Shown: positions 26,689 to 37,215, counted from the first letter of the stretch. The stretch is 37,215 nt of DNA from an uncultured Monoglobus sp. (GCA_947624775.1 CANQLT010000017.1:1-37215), one strand, 5' to 3'. Made by a program: numbers and translations. The notes: generated by a model from the sequence alone, not told the origin.

Positions 26689-28254
26689 ATGGCGGAGAAC
26701 AAGGGCGGAAAAGCGGTGCGGTCGATCGGCATAATGGCCGTTTTGATTATGCTCGCAAAGTTTATGGGTCTGCTGCGCGAAATGCTTATCGCCGGGATTT
26801 ACGGCCAGGGCTACGCCAGCGACGTCATCAACAGCGCCACGCAGATACCGCTGCTGTTTTTTGACATGGTGCTGGGCGTGGCTATCTTGTCCACGTTTGT
26901 GCCTATATACAATAAAAATTTAGAACAAAAGGGACAGGGCGCGGCGGACGCGTTCGCCAATAATTTTATCACGGTCGTCGGCTCGGTCTCGGTGCTGGCG
27001 GCTATACTCGGCGCCGTGTTCTCGGAGCCGATCGTGCGCCTGATGGTGCCCGGATACGCCGACGTGCCCGGAAAGGTCGAGGAAACCGCTCGGCTGCTTC
27101 GGATATTGTTCCCCTCGATCGCGTTCACAGCGATCGCCTATGTGGTTGTGGGCATACTCCAGTCCCACGGCCAGTTCACCGTTCCGTCGCTGATAAGCGT
27201 CGTGTCAAACGGCGTGATGATAGCCTATCTGATAATATTCGGCGACAAAATGGGTCTTTCCGGCGTGGCCGTCTCGATGCTTATAGCCTGGGCGCTGCAG
27301 CTGTTTTTTCAGCTCCCGTGGCTGATAAAGACCGGATACAGATACAGGCCTCGCATGAATTTCAGCGACGGCACCATGAAGGAGGTCGCGCTGCTGGCGC
27401 TGCCCGTGCTGATAAGCTCGTGGGTGCAGCCGCTCTGCAACGTGATAAACATGTCGTTCGGCTCGGGTCTGGGCGACGGCGCGGTGTCGGCGCTCAATTG
27501 GGCGAATAAGATATATATAATAATGGTGGGCGTTTTCGCCTACGCCATAACCAACTTTATTTTCCCGCGACTGTCTCGGCTCAGCGCCGGCGGCAGCGAC
27601 GAGAAATTCGCCGAGACCACGCGCACCTCGGTGGGCTGGATAATATTTATAATAACGATAATATCGGCGCTGTTTTTGGCGCTCAGCGACCCGATCGTCA
27701 GGGTCGTGTTCGAGCGCGGCGCGTTTACCGCCGAGAACACAAAGATCACGGCGTCGGCGCTGTTTTTCTACTCGTTCGGCATGGTGGGCTACTCGATCTG
27801 CGAGGTGCTCAACAAGAGCTTTTACGCCATACGCGACGGAAAGACGCCGATGTTCACCTCGATTTTCGGGGTCGTGGTAAATGTGGGCTGCGCGGCGCTG
27901 TTCGTGCTCGGGCTGGGTCTCGGCATAAACGGACTGGCGCTGGCGAGCGCGATCAGCTCCACCGCCATCGCGCTGGCGCTGCTTGTTATGATAAACCGCA
28001 GACGCGCGGGAGTGGTGACCCGCGAGTTTGTTTTGAACACGGTAAAGACGCTGATCTGCGGCGCTGCGGCGTTTGCCGCGGCAAAGCTTATATATATCCC
28101 CGCGGACATGCTGCCCGGCTCGGGCGTTGTGATGACGCTCGTTAAGCTCTGCATAGCGGCGGTTCCTGCGTGCGTCGTGTACGCGGCTTTGGCGTGGATA
28201 TTTAAGGTGAGCGAGTTTAAGACCGCTATAGGTTTTGTTATAAGAAAGGACTGA
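26689..28254 (+). CDS. murJ: MurJ/MviN-family lipid II flippase
   Basis: MOP-superfamily multi-TM; FMGLLREMLIAGIYGQGYASDVINSATQIP, FVPIYNKNLEQKG and VFERGAFT motifs. Confidence 0.93.
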   Translation: MAENKGGKAVRSIGIMAVLIMLAKFMGLLREMLIAGIYGQGYASDVINSATQIPLLFFDMVLGVAILSTFVPIYNKNLEQKGQGAADAFANNFITVVGSVSVLAAILGAVFSEPIVRLMVPGYADVPGKVEETARLLRILFPSIAFTAIAYVVVGILQSHGQFTVPSLISVVSNGVMIAYLIIFGDKMGLSGVAVSMLIAWALQLFFQLPWLIKTGYRYRPRMNFSDGTMKEVALLALPVLISSWVQPLCNVINMSFGSGLGDGAVSALNWANKIYIIMVGVFAYAITNFIFPRLSRLSAGGSDEKFAETTRTSVGWIIFIITIISALFLALSDPIVRVVFERGAFTAENTKITASALFFYSFGMVGYSICEVLNKSFYAIRDGKTPMFTSIFGVVVNVGCAALFVLGLGLGINGLALASAISSTAIALALLVMINRRRAGVVTREFVLNTVKTLICGAAAFAAAKLIYIPADMLPGSGVVMTLVKLCIAAVPACVVYAALAWIFKVSEFKTAIGFVIRKD

Positions 28255-28258
28255 ATTT

Positions 28259-30151
28259 ATGGGCGAAATGGGATATTTTGAGACCCTTTGGATGTACATA
28301 TGGGGTCTGATAAAACAGAGCTTTGTTTATAAGCTGCTGACAAAGATATACGGCGCGATTTCAGGCGCGTGGCAGCGCGGACTTATAACCAACTTTTTCC
28401 GGCGCGAGCATTTTTCCGCCGAGACGCTGAAAAACAGCCTGGCGGGAAGAGTTTTGGGCTGTCCGTTCACGTTCCTCTCGTGGCTGCAGAGAACGATAGG
28501 CGGCACGCTTTCGGAAAAAATCGCCACAAGCCGCGTTGTTCGGGCGGCGAATATTTATCTGCACAACCTGCTTGCCCTCAATACCCGCTTTATCGGTATG
28601 CTCACGCTGTTCACGGCGCTCGGAGCCTCCGCCGCGGGGATCGTGTCGGGCTCAAGCATAAGTGCGGTTCTGTGCGCGGCGGCCGTTGTCGGCGCTCTGT
28701 TTATGCTGATCGACGTCAATCTGACGTCTTATTTAAGCGGCTCATGGCTGGTTAAGGCGTTTTCGCACCTGACCGGCATTGATATGGATTTCAATAAGGT
28801 GTTCGCTCAGAGATATACAAAGCCCGCGACGCGGCTTTGGCTCGCGGGAATTCTGGGCGCGGCCGCCGGTCTTTCGGCGTTCGTGAGCCCGCTGCTGCCT
28901 CTGCTTGTTCTGGGCGGACTGTTCGGGCTGTTCGTCGTGCTCCGCGCGCCTTTGGCCGGAGTTTATTTCACGATATTTTTGGCGCCGCTGGCGCCCACCA
29001 TGGTTATGGTCGGACTGTCGCTTCTGAGCTTGTTATCGCTGCTTATCAAGGGCGTGTGCGACAGAAAATTCAGATGGAAGTTCGACGGCATGGGATTTTT
29101 GATCCTTGGGATGCTTATTATGTATCTCATCGCGAGCGTGTTCTCATTCGCGATGCTTAACAGTTTGAGCATATTTTTGGTGTATATGGCGTTTATGCTG
29201 TTCTACTTCGTTGTTATCAACACGGTAAAGACCCGCAAGCAGCTGTTCGACGCGCTGGCGCTGTTTGTGCTGTCGGGCGCGCTGGTCTGCCTCTACGGCG
29301 TGGCGCAGTACGTGTTCGGCTGGGACACCGCCTCGGCGTGGATGGATGAGGAGATGTTCACCGATATCAAGATGCGCGTATATTCAACTCTCGAAAATCC
29401 CAACGTTCTGGGCGAGTACATACTGCTTGTGGTTCCGGTCTGCGTCGGCCTTTTGTGGGAGCGCTCCAAAAAGCTTTCAAAGGCGATGTATCTGGTTCTG
29501 GCGGGTTTGATGTTCCTGACGCTTATACTCACGTTCTCCCGCGGCTGCTGGATAGGATTCATAATCGTCGCGGGTATCTATGTGACGTTTGTTTGCGGCA
29601 AGCTGTGGGGACTGGCGCTGATAGCGCTGCCGTTTGTGCCCATGGTTATTCCCGAGAGCATAATCAACAGATTTGTCAGCGTGGGCGATATGACAGACTC
29701 GTCCACGTCCTACAGAGTTTATATCTGGTTCGGCACCTTTGGAATGCTCAAGGACTTCTGGGCGTCGGGCATAGGCCCCGGAACAAAGGCGTTCCAGTCG
29801 GTTTACCCGTTCTATTCATACAGCGGAATAGTGGCGCCCCACTCGCACAACATGTTCCTTCAGATATTTGTGGAGTCGGGCATAGTGGGAATTTCAATAT
29901 TCCTGGTCCTGCTGTTTATGTTTTTCAAGAAAATGGTCGGCGGATATCAGGCTACCTCAAAAAAGGGCAGCAAGCTGGGCGCCATGATAGTGGCGATCGC
30001 CGCGGGCGTCGCGGGCTTCTGCGTGCAGGGTATGTTTGACAACTGCTTCTATAATTACAGAGTTTTCCTCATCTTCTGGTATGTGCTGGCGCTGGGAATG
30101 GCGGCGGTCAACCTTGCCAAGGCTGAGCAAAAGGCGGTGAAGAAAGCTTGA
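28259..30151 (+). CDS. O-antigen ligase/polymerase-like (Wzy_C) membrane protein
   Basis: Multi-TM; ENPNVLGEYILLVVPV, LTFSRGCWIGF and SGIVAPHSHNMFLQIFVESGIVG are Wzy_C/WaaL hallmarks. Confidence 0.88.
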   Translation: MGEMGYFETLWMYIWGLIKQSFVYKLLTKIYGAISGAWQRGLITNFFRREHFSAETLKNSLAGRVLGCPFTFLSWLQRTIGGTLSEKIATSRVVRAANIYLHNLLALNTRFIGMLTLFTALGASAAGIVSGSSISAVLCAAAVVGALFMLIDVNLTSYLSGSWLVKAFSHLTGIDMDFNKVFAQRYTKPATRLWLAGILGAAAGLSAFVSPLLPLLVLGGLFGLFVVLRAPLAGVYFTIFLAPLAPTMVMVGLSLLSLLSLLIKGVCDRKFRWKFDGMGFLILGMLIMYLIASVFSFAMLNSLSIFLVYMAFMLFYFVVINTVKTRKQLFDALALFVLSGALVCLYGVAQYVFGWDTASAWMDEEMFTDIKMRVYSTLENPNVLGEYILLVVPVCVGLLWERSKKLSKAMYLVLAGLMFLTLILTFSRGCWIGFIIVAGIYVTFVCGKLWGLALIALPFVPMVIPESIINRFVSVGDMTDSSTSYRVYIWFGTFGMLKDFWASGIGPGTKAFQSVYPFYSYSGIVAPHSHNMFLQIFVESGIVGISIFLVLLFMFFKKMVGGYQATSKKGSKLGAMIVAIAAGVAGFCVQGMFDNCFYNYRVFLIFWYVLALGMAAVNLAKAEQKAVKKA

Positions 30152-31260
30152 TAAAGGTTTTGGAGGTGTCGTCCGACTCGAATATCGGCGGCGCCGGAAA
30201 GTGCATCGTCACTTTTTTGAAGCATTACGACCGCGGTAAGTTCGACGTTGGCGCCGTGGTGCCGACCGGCTCAAAGCTGCTGCCCGAGATAGAGGCGCTC
30301 GGGGTCAAGACCTACGAGCTTGAACGTTTGGCGGAAAAATCGCTTGACGCGGGCGCGGTGAAGCTGCTCAAAAAGCTGTTTAAAGAGCTCAGGCCCGACA
30401 TAGTCCACACCCACGGCTGCATGTCGGCCAGGATAGCGGCCAAGCTTTGCGGTATAAAGGTCGTGTACACGAGGCACAGCGTGTTTGAGCCCTCGGCAAG
30501 GCTGTCGCGGGGCATAGGCAAGCTGATAAACGGCGCGGTCAACAGCCGGGCGGCCGATAGGATAATAGCAGTAGCCGAGGCGGCGAAGGATAACCTGACC
30601 GCCACCGGAGTGCCCGAAAAAAAGATAGACGTTATTTTAAACGGCGTGGAGCCGCTTCGGGAATATTCGCCCGAGGAGCGCGAAAAGGCGAGATCGGCTC
30701 TCGGCATTGCGCCCGACGAGAAGGCGGCGGCGATAATCGCCCGACTGACCGAGGTCAAGGGGCACAAATATTTTGTTGAGACCGCCAAGCTGCTTAAAGC
30801 GCGGGGCGTCAAGGCGAAGTTTTTGATTGCGGGCACGGGCGATATGGAGAGCGATATCAAGCGCCAAATCGAGGCCGAAGGTCTTGGCGATTACGTAAAA
30901 ACGCTCGGGTTCCTGACCGATGTGGAGCCGCTGATGAATGCGATGGACATTCAGGTTAACTGCTCGTTCGGCACCGAGGCCACAAGCCTCTCGCTGCTTC
31001 AGGGCATGAGCCTTAAAAAGCCCGCCGTTGTCACCGATTTCGGCGGAAACCCCGGGGTCATCAAAGATGGCGTAAACGGATTTCTGGTCCCGATAAAGGA
31101 GCCGAAGACAATGGCGGACAGGATCGAGCGCCTGATGACCGATGAAAATTTATACGAAAAAATGAGCCGCGCGAGCGGAGAGATATATAAGTCGGCCTTC
31201 ACCGCGGAGGTCAACACGAGAAAAATCGAAAACGTGTACCAATCGCTGATTGGAAAATAA
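30148..31260 (+). CDS. Family 4 (GT-B) glycosyltransferase
   Basis: LEVSSDSNIGGAGKCIVTFLKHY, DIVHTHG, VILNGVEP, ARLTEVKGHKYFVETAKLL. TTG start overlaps the upstream stop. Confidence 0.9.
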   Translation: MIKVLEVSSDSNIGGAGKCIVTFLKHYDRGKFDVGAVVPTGSKLLPEIEALGVKTYELERLAEKSLDAGAVKLLKKLFKELRPDIVHTHGCMSARIAAKLCGIKVVYTRHSVFEPSARLSRGIGKLINGAVNSRAADRIIAVAEAAKDNLTATGVPEKKIDVILNGVEPLREYSPEEREKARSALGIAPDEKAAAIIARLTEVKGHKYFVETAKLLKARGVKAKFLIAGTGDMESDIKRQIEAEGLGDYVKTLGFLTDVEPLMNAMDIQVNCSFGTEATSLSLLQGMSLKKPAVVTDFGGNPGVIKDGVNGFLVPIKEPKTMADRIERLMTDENLYEKMSRASGEIYKSAFTAEVNTRKIENVYQSLIGK

Positions 31261-31278
31261 CAGAAATGGAGTAATATT

Positions 31279-31764
31279 ATGAAAGCAAAATTTAACATTA
31301 TGGACTTTTTGATTATTCTGGCCGTTGTGCTTGTGGTAGCCGCGGCGGGGTACTTCTTTATCTCGTCAACGGCCGCCGACACCGATGCGGAAAAGGCCAG
31401 CGGACAGAGCGTTACAGCCACGGTCGAGGTCGAGTTTGCCCGAGAGGACAAGTTTTTGACCGAGCTGCCTCAGGTGGGCGACAACGTTACGATCGGCGTT
31501 AAGGAAAAAATGCCCGCCGTTGTGACAAATGTGAGATACGAGAATGCCAGAGTGACCGCGTATGATCTGGAGCAGGGCTCGGCGTCGGTTCAGGAGATCC
31601 CCGATCAGTATGACGTGTATGTCGAGATGGAGGCCGACGCGGTAGACGGCAAAGACGCGGTGACGATAAGCGACAGCCCGATACGCGTGGGCGACGCCAC
31701 GGCGGTGCGAACCAGAAACTGGGCCGGCTACGGCTACGTGACGCGGCTTGAGATAAGCGAATAA
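31279..31764 (+). CDS. DUF4330-like membrane-anchored protein
   Basis: MKAKFNIMDFLIILAVVLVVAAAGYFF TM anchor followed by a DUF4330-like beta-rich region. Confidence 0.7.
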   Translation: MKAKFNIMDFLIILAVVLVVAAAGYFFISSTAADTDAEKASGQSVTATVEVEFAREDKFLTELPQVGDNVTIGVKEKMPAVVTNVRYENARVTAYDLEQGSASVQEIPDQYDVYVEMEADAVDGKDAVTISDSPIRVGDATAVRTRNWAGYGYVTRLEISE

Positions 31765-31793
31765 TCACGGCGGCGCAGAAAGGAGACGATAAT

Positions 31794-32321
31794 ATGGCTA
31801 AGAATAACAATTCAAAATCCCAAAAAGGTAGCTTCAAAAAGACGGGCAAGCTGTTTGGGGTGATAAGCATAATAGATATTTTGGTTGTCCTGTGTATCGC
31901 CGCGCTCGCGTTTGGCATCTACGCCAGATACACCTCGGACAGTGACGCCAACACGGCGACCGAGCGTTCAAAGTTTCAGTATGTCTACAAGGTCGAGGGC
32001 GTGAGAGAATACACTCTCGAGGCTCTGCGCAAGGGCGGCCCGGTCTATGACAGAGAGACCAAGGAATATATTGGCGACGTTGTGAGCGTGTCGGCCGAGG
32101 ATGCGAAAATGGAGATAAGTAAAATAAGCGGTGAGTATGCCGTTGTGATCGTTCCCGAGAGATACGACGCCTACGTCACGATCGAGGTAGACGGCAAGTA
32201 CAACAGTCTCGGCCACTACACCGACGCCAACAGATACATAGGCGCCGGCCAGACCCTCAACGCACTCAGCAAGTTCTCCAACACCGAGGGCCAGATCATC
32301 GAAGTCAAAGACGTGGAGTAA
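31794..32321 (+). CDS. DUF4330-like membrane-anchored protein (paralogue of the previous gene)
   Basis: LFGVISIIDILVVLCIAALAFGIYARY anchor followed by YKVEGVREYTLEALRKGGPVYDRETKEYIGDVVSV; same architecture as the upstream gene. Confidence 0.75.
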   Translation: MAKNNNSKSQKGSFKKTGKLFGVISIIDILVVLCIAALAFGIYARYTSDSDANTATERSKFQYVYKVEGVREYTLEALRKGGPVYDRETKEYIGDVVSVSAEDAKMEISKISGEYAVVIVPERYDAYVTIEVDGKYNSLGHYTDANRYIGAGQTLNALSKFSNTEGQIIEVKDVE

Positions 32322-32375
32322 AACCACGCCTCCTACCGGGAGGATGCAAAGCGGAGAAATTAATTTAACATGAAA

Positions 32376-32507
32376 ATAGAGACGCGCGAGGCGTCTCTAC
32401 TTTCTTAGGTGAATGGATTATATGAAAAACTTTAATTGCTTTAAAGCAATTAACTAGGTTCAGATCTCCGCTTTGCGGAGACGCGGAATATACCTTCCGC
32501 TAAATTC
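32376..32507 (-). ncRNA. Candidate structured small RNA of unknown class
   Basis: Minus strand promoter-like TTGCTT (32537-32542), 17-bp spacer, TATAAT (32514-32519). Then hairpins GCGGAA...TTCCGC, TCTCCGC-AAA-GCGGAGA, TTAATTGCTTTAAAGCAATTAA and a terminator-like stem. Confidence 0.35.
32377..32400. terminator. Possible bidirectional terminator
   Basis: AGAGACGC-GCGAG-GCGTCTCT stem; weak T tracts on both sides. Confidence 0.55.
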
Positions 32508-32592
32508 AAATATATTATATCCTATGTTTTACAAAAAAGCAAGCCTTTTTTTGAAAAAAATTTAAATTTTTTTGATTTTTCCAAAAATGCCT

Positions 32593-33144
32593 TTATTTTT
32601 TGCCCCAAATAGGTGGAAGTGACGGCATCATTTTCGCTTTTGAGAGCGCCATTGCCACAATGTACGAAATTATGAAATCAACTACATGGTGCGCAAAGGT
32701 GCCCGCGACGGTTATCCACATCATGACCGAGGCGGAATAGGTATCACTCGTCGAAAGGCCGCCCGCGAAAAACAGCAGCACCACAATTCCCTCAAACACC
32801 GCGTGGACGATTCCGGTTGACAGGGCAGTCAGAATCAGGTTTATGTTTTTCTTTATCATATAGGCGCCGAGCAGGGCGAACAGGATATGAGACGCGGCTC
32901 TGACCGCGACCACGAGCGGGGCGGTGAAAAAGAAACCGATCGTTGTTCCCACCGCGGTGAACACCGCGGTCCAGGGCGAGATGAACATCGCCAGGATTAC
33001 GGGAACGTGGGCCATAAGCGTCGCCGAGTACGGGCCGACCACTATCCTAAAGGGCGGGCCGGTAAATATCATGGGGATCATGATCCCTATCGCTATGAGC
33101 AGAGCGGAGATCACGAGGTCTTTTGTTTTCAGCTTGCTGTTCAA
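32593..33144 (-). CDS. ECF transporter S component-like membrane protein
   Basis: 183 aa, about 6 TM; N-terminal TKDLVISALLIAIGIMIPMIF and an ECF S-component-like topology. Substrate not assignable. Confidence 0.75.
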   Translation of the reverse strand: MNSKLKTKDLVISALLIAIGIMIPMIFTGPPFRIVVGPYSATLMAHVPVILAMFISPWTAVFTAVGTTIGFFFTAPLVVAVRAASHILFALLGAYMIKKNINLILTALSTGIVHAVFEGIVVLLFFAGGLSTSDTYSASVMMWITVAGTFAHHVVDFIISYIVAMALSKAKMMPSLPPIWGKK

Positions 33145-33192
33145 AATATAACACTCCTTTTTTACAAAACCGCAATATATGTTTTATATTAA

Positions 33193-33221
33193 TACATAAG
33201 GCGTGTTATGTCAATTGTCAA
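33193..33221 (-). promoter_or_regulatory. Promoter of the ECF S-component-like gene
   Basis: Minus strand TTGACA (33216-33221), 17-bp spacer, TATGTA (33193-33198). Confidence 0.5.
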
Positions 33222-33281
33222 ATTAACAAAATAGGAGGGGAGCTTTGCCTAAATTTAATGTGATTTTTTGGTAAAAACCTC

Positions 33282-33310
33282 TTGATAAATTTTAAACAAT
33301 GGGGTAAAAT
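33282..33310 (+). promoter_or_regulatory. Promoter of the pgk-tpiA-gpmI operon
   Basis: TTGATA (33282-33287), 17-bp spacer, TAAAAT (33305-33310). Confidence 0.6.
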
Positions 33311-33394
33311 TAAGTTTGGAAGATCATTCTTCCTGTCCGATATAAATATATCAATTTAAAAATAATAATTTAACATATATTTGGAGGTATGATT

Positions 33395-34597
33395 ATGAAC
33401 AAAAAAACTGTTGACGACGTTAATCTGAAAGGCAAGAAAGTGTTGGTCCGCTGTGATTTCAACGTGCCGATCAAGGACGGCAAGATCACGGACGAGACCA
33501 GAATAAACGGCGCTATGCCCACTATCAAAAAGCTGGTGGGCGACGGCGCGAAGGTTATACTCTGCTCGCACATGGGCAAGCCCAAGGGACAGGTCGTTGA
33601 GTCGCTGTCGCTGGCTCCGGTCGCGGTTTCGCTTTCCGAAAAGCTCGGCAAGCCCGTTGTTTTCGCGAATGACGACAACGTTGTGGGCGAGAACGCCAAG
33701 GCCGCTGTCGCTGATATGAAGGACGGCGACGTGGTTCTGCTCCAGAACACCAGATTCAGAGCCGAGGAGACCAAGAACGAGGAGAATTTCAGCAAGGAAC
33801 TGGCGTCGCTGGCCGAGGCGTATGTTAACGACGCGTTCGGCAGCGCCCACAGAGCGCACTGCTCAACGGTCGGCGTGACCGAGTATCTGAGCCCATGCGT
33901 TTCGGGCTACCTCATGGCTAAGGAGATCGACTTTGTGGGCAACGCGATCGACAATCCCGTTCGTCCTCTGGTTGCTATTTTGGGCGGTGCCAAGGTTTCG
34001 GATAAGCTGAACGTTATTTCAACATTGCTTGAAAAATGCGACACGCTGATAATCGGCGGCGGCATGGCCTACACCTTCCTCAAGGCCAAGGGCTACGAGG
34101 TCGGCACATCGCTGGTCGATGAGGACAAGATCGGCTACTGCAAGGATATGATAGAGAAGGCCGAAAAGCTCGGCAAGACCTTGCAGCTGCCCATCGACAC
34201 GGTTATCACGTCCGACTTCCCGAATCCCATCGACGCTGAAATCGAGATCGAGACGGTTCCCTCCGACAAGATCCCGGCCGACAAGATGGGTCTGGATATA
34301 GGTGAAAAGACGCGCGCTCTGTTTGCCGACACGGTAAAGACCGCCAAGACGGTCGTATGGAACGGCCCCATGGGCGTGTTTGAGAACCCGATTTTGGCGG
34401 CGGGCACCGTGGCTGTGGCTCAGGCTCTGGCCGACACCGACGCCACGACCATCATCGGCGGCGGCGACAGCGCGGCGGCCATCAACACTCTGGGCTTCGG
34501 CGACAAGATGACACACATCTCAACGGGCGGCGGAGCCTCGATGGAACTGCTCGAGGGCAAGGTCCTGCCCGGCTGCGCGGCGCTGGACGACAAATAA
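33395..34597 (+). CDS. pgk: Phosphoglycerate kinase
   Basis: [48 protein letters not shown] at 33395 is better spaced from GGAGG than the track start at 33389. Confidence 0.96.
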   Translation: MNKKTVDDVNLKGKKVLVRCDFNVPIKDGKITDETRINGAMPTIKKLVGDGAKVILCSHMGKPKGQVVESLSLAPVAVSLSEKLGKPVVFANDDNVVGENAKAAVADMKDGDVVLLQNTRFRAEETKNEENFSKELASLAEAYVNDAFGSAHRAHCSTVGVTEYLSPCVSGYLMAKEIDFVGNAIDNPVRPLVAILGGAKVSDKLNVISTLLEKCDTLIIGGGMAYTFLKAKGYEVGTSLVDEDKIGYCKDMIEKAEKLGKTLQLPIDTVITSDFPNPIDAEIEIETVPSDKIPADKMGLDIGEKTRALFADTVKTAKTVVWNGPMGVFENPILAAGTVAVAQALADTDATTIIGGGDSAAAINTLGFGDKMTHISTGGGASMELLEGKVLPGCAALDDK

Positions 34598-34610
34598 GGA
34601 GGGGCGCAGC

Positions 34611-35363
34611 ATGAGAAAAAAGATTATTGCCGGAAACTGGAAAATGAACAAGACCCCGTCCGAGGCGGCGGAGCTGGCGGCGGCTGTCGTTAAGAATTCT
34701 GCGGGCGCGGGCTGTGACGTTGTGGTATGCCCCACGGCGGTATGCCTGCCCGGAGTCGCGGAAAAGACGAGCGGCAGCAATGTTGAGGTCGGAGCGCAGA
34801 ACGTTCACTTTATGGAGAACGGCGCGTACACCGGAGAGCTGGCGGCTAACATGCTGACCGATATCGGGGTCAAATACGTGATCATAGGCCACAGCGAGAG
34901 ACGCCAGTATTTCGGCGAGACCGACGAGACGGTCAACCTGAGAACAAAGGCCGCGCTGAGCGGCGGACTGCTGCCGATCGTGTGCGTGGGCGAGAGCCTT
35001 ACCGAGCGCGAAAACGGCGTGACGTCCGAGACGGTCTGCCGCCAGGTAAAGCTGGCTTTCCTGGGGATCGACAAGGCGGACGCGGAAAAGGTCGTTATAG
35101 CCTATGAGCCCGTATGGGCTATCGGCACCGGAAAGACCGCGACGGCCGAGCAGGCCGACGAGGTATGCGGAATCATCCGCGACACGATCGGCTCGCTCTA
35201 CGGCGGGGACGCGGCCGAGAAGATCAGGATCCAGTACGGCGGCAGCATGAACGCCGGAAACGCGGCAGAGCTGCTTTCCAAGCCGAATATAGACGGCGGC
35301 CTTATCGGAGGCGCGAGCCTCACGGCCGAGGACTTTGACGTTATCGTCAAAGCCGCCGAGTAG
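34611..35363 (+). CDS. tpiA: Triosephosphate isomerase
   Basis: [51 protein letters not shown]. Confidence 0.97.
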   Translation: MRKKIIAGNWKMNKTPSEAAELAAAVVKNSAGAGCDVVVCPTAVCLPGVAEKTSGSNVEVGAQNVHFMENGAYTGELAANMLTDIGVKYVIIGHSERRQYFGETDETVNLRTKAALSGGLLPIVCVGESLTERENGVTSETVCRQVKLAFLGIDKADAEKVVIAYEPVWAIGTGKTATAEQADEVCGIIRDTIGSLYGGDAAEKIRIQYGGSMNAGNAAELLSKPNIDGGLIGGASLTAEDFDVIVKAAE

Positions 35364-35398
35364 ATTTAATAAATAAAAAATTAATAGGAGACAAGATC

Positions 35399-36928
35399 AT
35401 GAGCAAAAAACCTTATGCTTTGATTATAATGGACGGTTTCGGCGTAAACAAGCGGCACGACGGCAACGCCATATACGCAGCGAACACGCCGAACCTTGAC
35501 AAGTACATGAGCGAGTGCCCCAACACCGTCATTCACGCGTCCGGCATGGACGTGGGTCTGCCCGACGGACAGATGGGTAACTCGGAGGTGGGTCACACCA
35601 ACATAGGCGCCGGCAGGATAGTGTATCAGGAGCTGACCCGCATCACCAAGGCGATCGAGGACAGCACGCTGTTTGAAAACGAGGCGCTTTTGGGCGCGAT
35701 GGAGAACTGCAAAAAGCACGGCTCGGCCCTGCACCTTATGGGACTGCTGTCCCCCGGCGGCGTTCACAGCCACCAGAATCATCTCTACGGCCTGCTCAAA
35801 ATGGCGAAGGAGCACGGCCTCGGCGACGTGCATGTTCACGGCTTTCTGGACGGGCGCGACGTTCCGCCGGCCTCGGCCGAGGAATACATAAAGGAGCTTA
35901 TCGCCAAGGAGCGCGAGATCGGCGTTGGCGACATCGCCACGATAAGCGGCAGATACTACGCCATGGACCGCGACAACCGCTGGGAGCGCGTCAGCAAGGC
36001 CTACGACGCGATAGTCAAGGGCGAGGGCAAGCTGTTTGACAGCGCGGTCACCGCGATAGAGGAGAGCTACAACGATAAGGTCACCGACGAGTTCGTTGTG
36101 CCCTCGGTCATCACAAAGGACGGCGAGCCCGTCGGCAGGCTCAAGGAGCACGATTCGGTTATCTTCTATAATTTCCGCCCCGACAGAGCCAGAGAGCTGA
36201 CAAGAACGATCGTCGATCCCGATTTTAGCGGTTTTGAGAGAAAATTCTTTGAAACATATTATGTGACCATGACCCAGTACGACGCGACCATGCCCAACGT
36301 GAATATCGCGTTTAAGCCCGAGAGCCTTACGAACACTTTCGGCGAGTATATGAGCAAGCTGGGCAAGACGCAGCTGAGAATAGCCGAGACCGAGAAATAC
36401 GCCCACGTCACGTTCTTCTTTAACGGCGGCGTCGAAGCGCCTTACGAGGGCGAGGACAGAGTTCTGATAAACTCGCCCAAGGTCGCGACCTACGACCTGC
36501 AGCCCGAGATGAGCGCCCCTGAGGTCACCGACGCGGTAGTGGAGCGGATAAAGAGCGGCAAGTACGATGCTGTTATCCTGAACTTCGCTAACTGCGACAT
36601 GGTGGGTCACACCGGAGTGTTTGACGCGGCCGTAAAGGCTGTCGAGACGGTCGACACCTGTGTCGGCAGAGTTGTGGACGCGCTGCTCGAGATGGGCGGC
36701 GAGGCGCTTATCACCGCCGACCATGGAAACGCCGACCAGATGATAGACTATGATACCGGCGAGCCGTTCACGGCGCACACCACCAACGTGGTGCCGCTGA
36801 TACTGATCGGCAGATCAGGCGTCAAGCTCAAGACCGGCCGCCTGGCCGACCTGACCCCCACCTTGCTTGACATGATGGGAATAGCTCAGCCCGAAGAAAT
36901 GACCGGCGAGAGCCTAATAGAAAAATAA
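35399..36928 (+). CDS. gpmI: 2,3-bisphosphoglycerate-independent phosphoglycerate mutase
   Basis: [65 protein letters not shown]. Confidence 0.97.
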   Translation: MSKKPYALIIMDGFGVNKRHDGNAIYAANTPNLDKYMSECPNTVIHASGMDVGLPDGQMGNSEVGHTNIGAGRIVYQELTRITKAIEDSTLFENEALLGAMENCKKHGSALHLMGLLSPGGVHSHQNHLYGLLKMAKEHGLGDVHVHGFLDGRDVPPASAEEYIKELIAKEREIGVGDIATISGRYYAMDRDNRWERVSKAYDAIVKGEGKLFDSAVTAIEESYNDKVTDEFVVPSVITKDGEPVGRLKEHDSVIFYNFRPDRARELTRTIVDPDFSGFERKFFETYYVTMTQYDATMPNVNIAFKPESLTNTFGEYMSKLGKTQLRIAETEKYAHVTFFFNGGVEAPYEGEDRVLINSPKVATYDLQPEMSAPEVTDAVVERIKSGKYDAVILNFANCDMVGHTGVFDAAVKAVETVDTCVGRVVDALLEMGGEALITADHGNADQMIDYDTGEPFTAHTTNVVPLILIGRSGVKLKTGRLADLTPTLLDMMGIAQPEEMTGESLIEK

Positions 36929-36937
36929 AAAATTGAC

Positions 36938-36964
36938 GGCGCGGAACATAATCCGCGCCTTTTT
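36938..36964 (+). terminator. Rho-independent terminator after gpmI
   Basis: GGCGCGGA-ACATAA-TCCGCGCC followed by TTTTT. Confidence 0.85.
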
Positions 36965-37215
36965 GTATATCCGCTCCTGCGGCGGCGATGATATATCGAA
37001 TTGCTGTGAACACATGAATTCCCCCAATCCCGTAGGGGCGGACGTCCCGGCGTCCCGCGTAAAACCAATAAACTTATTAAAAACGGGCGGATAATATGTA
37101 TAGTGTAGTAACATAGTAAACAGGTAGTGTAAGGACATATGGATTAATGTCAATAAAGTAGACAGAAAAAAGCGAAGAAATTATACACACATAAACATCG
37201 CCTCTTTCTGATTTG

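Noticed and set aside
27205-28299. 364-aa minus-strand ORF opposite murJ
   Set aside because: Shadow of murJ; very His/Arg/Gln/Tyr-rich, not a credible protein.
33145-33192. Riboswitch upstream of the ECF S-component gene
   Set aside because: The leader between the candidate -10 and the start codon is too short for a known riboswitch.
35381-36778. 465-aa minus-strand ORF opposite gpmI
   Set aside because: Exact antisense of a clear gpmI. Composition (Val/Leu/Arg/His-rich) is typical of the shadow frame of a GC-rich gene; no domain recognised.

Overview
The window reads as a chromosomal segment of a Gram-positive, Clostridia-like bacterium (inferred from gene content: ctsR-mcsA-mcsB-clpC, an L21 leader, and sigma-A-type promoters). 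Most of it is housekeeping. Identified loci: a hicAB toxin-antitoxin pair; a TrpXYZ-like ABC transporter; a ComEC-like membrane protein; the ctsR-mcsA-mcsB-clpC stress operon with a CtsR operator; a DUF4160/DUF2442 pair; a radical SAM/SPASM gene next to a small tandem-repeat membrane peptide; a 2062-aa secreted GH3 protein; an amidase_3 protein with a domain-permuted GH3 enzyme; rplU-rpmA and obgE; an orphan MNT nucleotidyltransferase; a murJ/polymerase/glycosyltransferase/DUF4330 cluster; an ECF-type S component; and pgk-tpiA-gpmI. The best candidate for an undescribed system is the minus-strand pair at 12093-13629. There a peptide with three 24-aa repeats (EKF-S-FDPED-x5/6-YGP), one TM helix and a fourth YGPP motif is followed 34 nt later by a radical SAM/SPASM protein. 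Other notable points are a rhodanese domain with an intact Cys loop at the C-terminus of the secreted GH3 protein, a HEPN toxin cut to 8 codons behind an intact MNT antitoxin, a perfect palindrome filling the hicAB promoter spacer, a near-identical 99-bp duplicated hairpin module between ctsR and mcsA, and a possible unannotated structured RNA near 32.4-32.5 kb. All family calls come from reading motifs by eye. No database search was run.
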